Source: Oscillospiraceae bacterium
Lineage (GTDB): Bacteria; Bacillota; Clostridia; Oscillospirales; Ruminococcaceae
DNA length: 37,387 bases
Assembly (NCBI GenBank): GCA_016281125.1
Contig: JAEEIA010000012.1
Coordinates: 1-37,387 of the forward strand
Direction of reading: 5' to 3'
Position numbers and translations under genes: made by a program. Below the pieces are notes generated by a model. It ran no database searches. It saw nothing but the letters and a program-made list of their open reading frames with translations, and was not told where the DNA came from. Below are positions 28,127 to 34,759 of the stretch, one piece after another; positions within the stretch are counted from its first letter, which is position 1, and each line of letters starts with the position of its first letter.

Positions 28127-31100
28127 ATGAAACACAACGACATGATCAAACGCATCCTTTCGGGTGCGATGGGCGCGGTGACAGCCGCAAGCTCTGTGCC
28201 GTTCCTCTCCGCATTTGCCGCAGAGAATCCGGCACCCTTCCCGTATGTTATCTTTGCAGCCTCCGGTGAGGAGGGCGCAATCACCGTTCACGCAGACCAG
28301 ATCTGCGTGAACGGCAATCTGGCCGCGAACGGCACGGTTGTCACCGACGGCACCGTGTACCTGAACGGAACCCTGACCGAGCACGCTGAGGCCGAAATGC
28401 TGAACGTCATGCGAAAGCTCAGCTATCTGTATTTCAGCGGCGACGACGTTACCGTTTACGACGGCGATTTCAGCGACGAGCGGGTCAATCTCCGCGTGAT
28501 GCATCCGGTCAGCTGCGCAGGCAGTTATTCGCTGAAAGGCAACCTCAATCTCCGCGCGGATATCAAGGCGGCGGAGGACATTGTGTTCAGCGGCAGCTCG
28601 CTCAACACGGCGCAGATTGCAGTCTGCTCCGAAAACGGCGATATCCGTCTGGATACGGACAATGTCAATTTCAGCGGTCTGCTCTATGCGCCGAACGGCA
28701 GTGTCGTGATCGACACGGGCAGCCTGAATCTGAACAATGCCGTGATTATTGCGCAGACTGTTACGATTGACTGCGCCAACGCGAATATCAACTACGGCAG
28801 CAATCTGGCAGCTGTCCTCGGCAATACGTCCGACATCATCCCGGAGCTGTACGCACTGGGCTTCTATATGCCGGAGGTCAACGCCATCAGCCTGAAATGG
28901 CTCTCCAATTACAAAGACGCCGAATTTGAGGTGCTGTGCTCGGATGACAACGAAACCTATCAGACCGTTGCGTCTGTGACAGGGCAGGAATACGAGTATC
29001 TGATTCAGTCGGATTTTGAGGAGCGGTATTTCAAAATCCGCTTCACTGCCGATTACGGCGAGATTGTGGAATCCGTTCCGCTGGTTGCCAGAAAAACCGC
29101 CGAAGGCTATACCGTGACGTTCATCGACACGGATGATGACGGCCTTGCAGATGTGTTTGAATATCTCGGCGGCACCGATCCGACGCTGCCGGACACCGAT
29201 GCGGACGGCCTCAGCGATTACGAGGAAATCTATCAGGTCGGCACGGATCCGCTCGTTTACGATTCGGTGGAAGCAGGCATTGCCGATGCCGATGCGGACA
29301 GCGACGGCGACGGCCTGACCAATGCGCAGGAGCTTGCACTCGGAACGAATCCGAAGGAAGCGGATACAGACAGCGACGGTCTGAGCGACGGCGCAGAGCT
29401 GCATGATTATCAGACGAATCCGCTGAATCCCGATACGGACGGTGACACGCTGCCCGACGGCGACGAGCCGCATATCGGGCTGGATCCGACAAACCCGGAA
29501 ACCTTCGGCGTGCCGGATGCGGAGTATACTGTGTCCCAGACCATCGCTGCATCCAGCGCGGTGTTCAGCGAAATCAATGTCAGTGACGCACCGTATGCCG
29601 TATCGCTTCAGACAGAGGCGTCCGGCTATGCGGAGGGCAATCTGACCGTCCGCGAAACAAGCTATGCGGCTGCAATCGAAAACGATGCGATCCTCGGCAC
29701 GGCGCCGGAGATCATCTGCACCGGGAACTGCACGGTTCACAGCGCGGAAATCCGCTTTGCAATCAAGGACGAATATGTCAATAACCCGCAGAGCGCCTTC
29801 CCCGATGAGCCGGAATTGCAGGGGCTGAAACGGCTCGTGATCTTCCGCTACATTGACGAGCTGCACATGATGCTGCCGATGGAAACGCAGTACGATCTGG
29901 AGAACAATGAGATCTATGCCGCAGCAGACGGCCTCGGCACCTACTGCGTCATGGATATGGAAGCATGGCTGCTCAATCTCGGCGTCGTACCGGGCGAATA
30001 CGAGGAGGACGAAGATGCGGAGCCGCTCCGTGACCGCAGCATTCCGGTTCGTTCTGCTGATACGGCTGCTCCCGAAGATACCCGCATTGCACAGAGCGCG
30101 GATGCCGCTGCTGCTACTGCTCCCGTCAGAAAGCAGAAGAGCGCGCTGCCTGTCACCGCAGACACCGCTGACCGCGGCGATTCCGTCACGGACGGCGCAT
30201 CCACGCCGCTGGATCTGGTGATTCTGTTCCAGACGAACGGCCTGCTGCCGGACACCTTTGTATCCCAGAGAAATATGCTCATCAGCCTCTGCACGCGTCT
30301 GTTCACTAGATTCTCCGATGCGAGAATCTATCTGATCGGCTATCGGCAGAACGGCGCACAGTTCCTGAAATCAGGTGCGTTCGGCTACTGCACCGATGCG
30401 GGCGAGGTCCGCACGGCGCTGAATGCGGTCACGTATGTACAGACCAGTGAATACTGCAACCGCGGCGCCGCCTTCACGAAGATGATGAATGAAGTGACCT
30501 TCCGTGAAACTGCCGGAAAGTTTGTGTTCCAGATCATGAACGGAAACACGAATGTCGGCGACAATTATTTCAGTGAGCTGGATGCCTGCGCAAGAGGCAA
30601 TATCAATTATTCCGAGGTAATCCCGGAGGGCTTTGCCTACGTCGATCCCGCCTACGGCCAGAAGGTCGCAAATGCCATTGCCAGAACCGGCGGTCTGAAT
30701 CTGGTCTACGGCAACGATACGCAGCAGACGCTTTACGATCATATCGCGAACAAGATCGCACCGCCGCAGGTGCAGTTTACTGCGGTTGTGCCGACCGGCT
30801 GGAAGACCGTCACGCTTGACGATGTGCTTTCCCCGACAAACGGCGCAAACTCCGACACCGACGATCTGACCGACTGGCAGGAGGTTGATACCGAAAGCGG
30901 GCTGATTACCTGGGACAACACCGGTGCGGTGAACCTCCCGACCTTCCGGGAGTGCCTGAATGTGGCCAGAAGCAGGGGATACAACGTGATTTCCGCGCTG
31001 GCCGGCACACTGAGCACCAGTATTCCGCCCTATCTGATTGATTATTACTATAACCGGAAGATTCTGCCGATCAAATCGGATCCCTGCAATCCGGATACGG

Positions 31101-32002
31101 ATGACGACGGCCTGCTTGACGGCACGCCGGTCTACACGACCATCAGCGGCGGGAAAAAGCAGATTGCACCGACCGACCCGGATCCGATGGCTTATACCGG
31201 CCTGAAAAACCTGTGGAAAACGCAGATCGAACAGATGCAGAATCCCCGCAATGTCAGAACAGAATATGCGCCCAGCCTCGGCCTGGATGTGGAATTTGAC
31301 CAGCTCATCGCGGATACGCTGATTGCAACGCTGCTGTCATTCCGCGGAACGGCGCAAGCGCATTTTGATGAGCTCAGAGCAGCTGCGCTCTGGCTCAAGG
31401 AACGGCTGCCGCTGTCCGCTGCGGTCGGCGCTTATGTCCTGAACTTTGTCCATGACGAAGGCGGAGAGGTCTATCATTCCAAGCCGGATACCTGGCAGCG
31501 TGAATTCGGCTATAATGAAATGTACGACCTGATTTTCCGCATCGGTTCGAATATGAACTACGGCAGAGTCGATTTCACGGTCGGTTCTGTTACATATTCC
31601 CTGTGGGCATGGAAGGGCGATTACTGGAACCTGCACAGCGGCGCAGAGGTCGGCCTGTATGTCTATGACGGATGGGTTTCGGGCATGCGGCATTACGACG
31701 TCGTGACCTTTGAGGTGCCGATGACGCTGAGCCTGTATAACCGTGTGGGCGGCAGTGGCTATCATAATATTTACAACTGGGCACCGCGTCAGAATCAGTG
31801 GTGGGTCACCGGCTTTGCACCGCATTATCCCGATCCGCATCCGGAGATTATGGTATCTGTTTGCAGCGTGGATCTGCATGACCGTCCTTCGATGTTCAAT
31901 GCCATTTCCAACAGAGGCAATGCCAGATACTATGATCAGCTGACTGCCGAGAATCTCATTTTCGATTACAATACGCAGACAGTCTGGCTCCAGTGGAACT
32001 AA
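28127..32002 (+). CDS. Secreted thrombospondin type 3-repeat protein with VWA-like domain
   Basis: A 1291-residue exported protein. Signal peptide 1-about 31. Residues about 40-240 look like a repetitive beta-helix (GEEGAITVHADQICVNGN and similar rungs). Residues about 335-465 hold five or so calcium-binding thrombospondin type 3 repeats (DTDDDGLADVFEY, DTDADGLSDYEE, DSDGDGLTNAQE, DTDSDGLSDG). Residues about 690-890 resemble a von Willebrand A domain, but the metal site is degenerate (DLVILFQTNG where DxSxS is expected). A further DTDDDGLLDG lies near 990, and the last 200 residues are unassigned. No dockerin or sortase signal is seen. Ribosome binding site ACGGAGA. It is followed after 12 bases by a lipoprotein gene, so these are co-transcribed. 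Confidence 0.8.
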   Translation: MKHNDMIKRILSGAMGAVTAASSVPFLSAFAAENPAPFPYVIFAASGEEGAITVHADQICVNGNLAANGTVVTDGTVYLNGTLTEHAEAEMLNVMRKLSYLYFSGDDVTVYDGDFSDERVNLRVMHPVSCAGSYSLKGNLNLRADIKAAEDIVFSGSSLNTAQIAVCSENGDIRLDTDNVNFSGLLYAPNGSVVIDTGSLNLNNAVIIAQTVTIDCANANINYGSNLAAVLGNTSDIIPELYALGFYMPEVNAISLKWLSNYKDAEFEVLCSDDNETYQTVASVTGQEYEYLIQSDFEERYFKIRFTADYGEIVESVPLVARKTAEGYTVTFIDTDDDGLADVFEYLGGTDPTLPDTDADGLSDYEEIYQVGTDPLVYDSVEAGIADADADSDGDGLTNAQELALGTNPKEADTDSDGLSDGAELHDYQTNPLNPDTDGDTLPDGDEPHIGLDPTNPETFGVPDAEYTVSQTIAASSAVFSEINVSDAPYAVSLQTEASGYAEGNLTVRETSYAAAIENDAILGTAPEIICTGNCTVHSAEIRFAIKDEYVNNPQSAFPDEPELQGLKRLVIFRYIDELHMMLPMETQYDLENNEIYAAADGLGTYCVMDMEAWLLNLGVVPGEYEEDEDAEPLRDRSIPVRSADTAAPEDTRIAQSADAAAATAPVRKQKSALPVTADTADRGDSVTDGASTPLDLVILFQTNGLLPDTFVSQRNMLISLCTRLFTRFSDARIYLIGYRQNGAQFLKSGAFGYCTDAGEVRTALNAVTYVQTSEYCNRGAAFTKMMNEVTFRETAGKFVFQIMNGNTNVGDNYFSELDACARGNINYSEVIPEGFAYVDPAYGQKVANAIARTGGLNLVYGNDTQQTLYDHIANKIAPPQVQFTAVVPTGWKTVTLDDVLSPTNGANSDTDDLTDWQEVDTESGLITWDNTGAVNLPTFRECLNVARSRGYNVISALAGTLSTSIPPYLIDYYYNRKILPIKSDPCNPDTDDDGLLDGTPVYTTISGGKKQIAPTDPDPMAYTGLKNLWKTQIEQMQNPRNVRTEYAPSLGLDVEFDQLIADTLIATLLSFRGTAQAHFDELRAAALWLKERLPLSAAVGAYVLNFVHDEGGEVYHSKPDTWQREFGYNEMYDLIFRIGSNMNYGRVDFTVGSVTYSLWAWKGDYWNLHSGAEVGLYVYDGWVSGMRHYDVVTFEVPMTLSLYNRVGGSGYHNIYNWAPRQNQWWVTGFAPHYPDPHPEIMVSVCSVDLHDRPSMFNAISNRGNARYYDQLTAENLIFDYNTQTVWLQWN

Positions 32003-32014
32003 GGGGATCAGAAT

Positions 32015-32518
32015 ATGAAAGAATGGTTATGCTTTCCGGCGGCCATGATGTTGCTTGCATCCTGCACAGGCCAAAACGGCGAAACGGCAAAAACACCGGA
32101 TCAGCAGGCAACGGAGCTGATGACGCAGGTCGTTTCCTGCTTTGAAAACGGTGACAGAGCCGGTCTGAAACAGCTGTTCAGTGAACATGTCATTCAGACG
32201 GACGAGGAGCTTGACAGTGCGCTTGACAGTGCGTTCTCCCTGATCGACGGCAAAATCACATCATACGATCCGCCCTTTGGCAGTGCAATGGGCAGCCATG
32301 AGCAGAAGGCATGCGGCGGTGAAACATTCCATATCCTGACGGAAAAGGGGACATCGTACAACATTGCCTATACCGGCTGGCTGACCTATGACAGCGATCC
32401 GACCTATATCGGCATCAAGGGACTCCGCGTTGTGAATGCAACAAAGGATGAACAGATCCCGCCCGCCGAGCGGCGCACAGTCGATCCGGATGTCTGCATT
32501 CTGGTCGGAGAATTCTGA
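32015..32518 (+). CDS. DUF5104-like lipoprotein
   Basis: A 167-residue lipoprotein. The signal ends in a lipobox LLASC (Cys18 or so), so it should be lipid-anchored outside the membrane. The mature part matches the DUF5104 pattern as I know it: a helical start (ATELMTQVVSCFENGDRAGLKQLF), then DEELDSALDSAFSLIDGKITSY, and a central GTSYNIAYTGWL strand followed by GIKGLRV. The family is common in gut Firmicutes and has no known function. AAGGGGA serves as ribosome binding site, 12 bases after the previous gene. It ends the three-gene operon before a bidirectional terminator. Confidence 0.8.
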   Translation: MKEWLCFPAAMMLLASCTGQNGETAKTPDQQATELMTQVVSCFENGDRAGLKQLFSEHVIQTDEELDSALDSAFSLIDGKITSYDPPFGSAMGSHEQKACGGETFHILTEKGTSYNIAYTGWLTYDSDPTYIGIKGLRVVNATKDEQIPPAERRTVDPDVCILVGEF

Positions 32519-32540
32519 CGCGCAACCCCCTGATTACAAA

Positions 32541-32586
32541 CAAAAACACCCGTATTCCGGTGCGCCGGGATACGGGTGTTTGTTCT
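32541..32586. terminator. Bidirectional terminator
   Basis: AACACCCGTATTCCGG and CCGGGATACGGGTGTT (32545-32560 and 32565-32580) around a 4-base loop, with T runs on the + side and A runs on the other, serving the lipoprotein gene and the convergent SGNH-fold gene. Confidence 0.92.
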
Positions 32587-32588
32587 GT

Positions 32589-34622
32589 TCAGTTCACGAC
32601 AGTGAAGTCGATTCTGGTGCGGACGCCGCCGCCTTTCAGAATGATATAACAACTGCTGCCGATTCTGGTTTTGCCGCCGATCTGCCATGTCCACGATACA
32701 AATCCGCTGCTGTCCGTGACACGGTTTTCGAGTCCTTTTGCCCTTGAGGCGCCGGAGGAATAGTACACGTCAATATCATATTCGGTATTTGGCAGTCCGA
32801 TGACCCTGAGCGTGATATCCTCGTTCCGCCGCACAATGAGCGGATACGGCGAGATTTGCAGGCTGCCGACCTGCGCATAGACCGGAGCAGGCTCCGCGGT
32901 GGCCGCCGGTTCCGTATGCATCACCGGTGCGTTTGTGACCGGCACTGTTGTGTGTACGGCTGTTGTCGTGACCGGAGCAGCCGTTGTTGTGTGTACGGTC
33001 GTTGTTGTGCGTGCAGCCGTTACGGCGGCTGTTGTTGTAACAGCGGACGTTGTTGTAACGGCGGCGGCAGGCGTTTTGAGCAGCATATCCCATGTGACAT
33101 CCATCCCTGCAACGACCTTTTCGGTGTAATATCTGAGGATCAGCTGGGCATCGTCCACACTGACGCTGCCGTCCCCGTTGATGTCAGCGGCCAGAATCTG
33201 CTCGCTGCTCAGCCCGGTGGGGTTGCCCGCAATCCGGTTGGTATAGGATCGCAGCGTCAGCTGGGCGTCGTCCACGCTGACGGCATTGTCCAGATTCGTA
33301 TCCCCGCGCAGAACGGGCTTCGGGGGCTGCGTTGTGGTCGTCGTGGTCGTCGTTGTTGTGGCAGTGGTGGTCGTTGTCGTTGTCGTTGTCGTGGTTGTTG
33401 TGGTGGTGGTGGTTGTGGTCGTAGTTGTGGTGGTAATGGTTGTGGTCGTAGTTGTGGTGGTAGTGGTGGTGGTAGTTGTTGCGGTCGTCGTTGTTGTGGT
33501 AGTGGTCGTTGTTGTTGTGGTTGTAGTTGTGGTCGTTGTTGTTGTGGTCGTTGTTGTCGTGGTCGTCGTTGTGGTAGCTGCTGTTGTGGTAGCTGCCGTT
33601 GTAGTCGCTGCTGAGGCCGCAGTGGTTGCCGGAACCTGCGGTACTGCGGTCGTGACGGCGGGCGGCGCTTCTGCACAGGCCTGCATCGCCGCAAGATCAT
33701 CTGCCGGAATCTGTGATGCCAGCTCCAGAGTGAGTCCGCTGAGCGTCTGCTGCATCAGCGGCGACCGCCTGGACGGAAGCTCCAGCTGACTGAGCACCGC
33801 CGCGGCAATCAGCATATGACCGAGCGGTGTCGGAATCGCATCCTTTTCATAGAGCCAGCCCGAGCCCGCAAAAGCAGCGCACACATCCGCGACCTTCACC
33901 CCGGATGCCTTTTTCATCGCGTTGTTCAGCTGCTTTTCCGTGCTGTTGACATAAGTCATCAGCAGCTCGTACTGATTCAGCGCGCTGTCGGAATAGCCGC
34001 CTGCCTTCAGCTGCTCCGGCGACTTTTCAAACGAATTGTATACGGTCTGGAACACAATCTGTGCATCCGGATTCAGCGCGCGCAGCTTTTCCGCAATGAC
34101 CGGATAATTTGCGGCCGCGGTCGTCCGCGGTGTGCGGAGCGCAGAGGTCAGTCCGAGAATGGTCGTGAGCGCATCGCCCTCACCGGCAGCGCGCCTGACC
34201 GTATCCGTCAGGCTTTCGCCCTCTTTGGCCATGGCGGACAGATATGCCTTTGCGGGCTGGAGCAGATCGTTTCCGCCCGCGCTGATGCAGATGATGTCCG
34301 CATCAGCAATGGTATCTGTATTTGCGGGATCGCAGATCACGTCGATCACATCACCGGTTTTCATACCGGATGCTGCAAGATTGATGACGGTGCCGCCGGT
34401 GCAGTCGGCGATATAATCATAGTAAGCATGTTCGTGTTCGCTAAGGCCTCCGCCGGCGGAGATCCCGTCCCCGAGAATCAGAACGGTTCCTGTTCCCGGC
34501 TGATGATCCTGAACGGCCGCATCGGCACATGCAGCGGGAGCAGCTGCATGCATCCCGGCGGAAAGTCCGGTCAGCGCAGTGCATACGGCACAGGCAAGCG
34601 CCTGCATTCGCAGAGCTTTCAT
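32589..34622 (-). CDS. SGNH-hydrolase-fold secreted protein with poly-Thr stalk and internal dockerin
   Basis: A 677-residue exported protein. Signal peptide 1-about 33. Residues about 45-285 have the SGNH/GDSL fold: block I LILGDGISAGGG, block III ISAGGNDLL (Asn118), and block V DAIPTPLGH. Two catalytic residues appear changed: the block I nucleophile position is Gly53 (GDG, not GDS) and the His before the conserved Pro264 is Ile263. A run of about 80 almost pure Thr (about residues 350-430) forms a stalk, followed by a type I dockerin (GDTNLDNAVSVDDAQLTLRS, DINGDGSVSVDDAQLILRY), a second Thr-rich linker, and a C-terminal beta domain of about 85 residues. The dockerin is internal, not terminal as usual. 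GAAAGGA precedes the ATG. Probably a binding protein rather than an active esterase. Confidence 0.85.
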   Translation of the reverse strand: MKALRMQALACAVCTALTGLSAGMHAAAPAACADAAVQDHQPGTGTVLILGDGISAGGGLSEHEHAYYDYIADCTGGTVINLAASGMKTGDVIDVICDPANTDTIADADIICISAGGNDLLQPAKAYLSAMAKEGESLTDTVRRAAGEGDALTTILGLTSALRTPRTTAAANYPVIAEKLRALNPDAQIVFQTVYNSFEKSPEQLKAGGYSDSALNQYELLMTYVNSTEKQLNNAMKKASGVKVADVCAAFAGSGWLYEKDAIPTPLGHMLIAAAVLSQLELPSRRSPLMQQTLSGLTLELASQIPADDLAAMQACAEAPPAVTTAVPQVPATTAASAATTTAATTTAATTTTTTTTTTTTTTTTTTTTTTTTTTTTTTTATTTTTTTTTTTTTTITTTTTTTTTTTTTTTTTTTTTTTTATTTTTTTTTTQPPKPVLRGDTNLDNAVSVDDAQLTLRSYTNRIAGNPTGLSSEQILAADINGDGSVSVDDAQLILRYYTEKVVAGMDVTWDMLLKTPAAAVTTTSAVTTTAAVTAARTTTTVHTTTAAPVTTTAVHTTVPVTNAPVMHTEPAATAEPAPVYAQVGSLQISPYPLIVRRNEDITLRVIGLPNTEYDIDVYYSSGASRAKGLENRVTDSSGFVSWTWQIGGKTRIGSSCYIILKGGGVRTRIDFTVVN
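33330..33620 (-). repeat. Low-complexity poly-threonine codon tract
   Basis: About 80 consecutive ACN codons on the - strand, broken by a few Ala and one Ile codon. All four ACN codons occur (GTN on the + strand), so selection appears to act on protein, not on a pure DNA repeat. The poly-valine frame on the + strand is its shadow. Confidence 0.85.
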
Positions 34623-34666
34623 GGTGTTTTCCTTTCAAAAGTTGTACTGTGACGGTTACTGAAACG

Positions 34667-34695
34667 ATTATAGCACAAATGGTTTTGAATTGCAA
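34667..34695 (-). promoter_or_regulatory. Promoter of the SGNH-fold gene
   Basis: On the - strand TTGCAA (34695-34690), 17 bp, TATAAT (34672-34667), about 45 bases before the ATG. Confidence 0.8.
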
Positions 34696-34706
34696 GACTT
34701 CTTCCT

Positions 34707-34744
34707 GTAAAAAGCGGACAGCAGGCGTAAAAACCTGCTGTCCG
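34707..34744 (-). terminator. Terminator of the giant repeat protein gene
   Basis: CGGACAGCAGG/CCTGCTGTCCG stem at 34715-34725 and 34734-34744, followed on the - strand by CTTTTTAC. It begins 16 bases after the stop codon. Confidence 0.85.
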
Positions 34745-34759
34745 TTTTCCGGGATACGA

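Noticed and set aside
33286-33789. Poly-valine + strand frame
   Set aside because: It is the complement of the poly-Thr stalk of the SGNH-fold protein.
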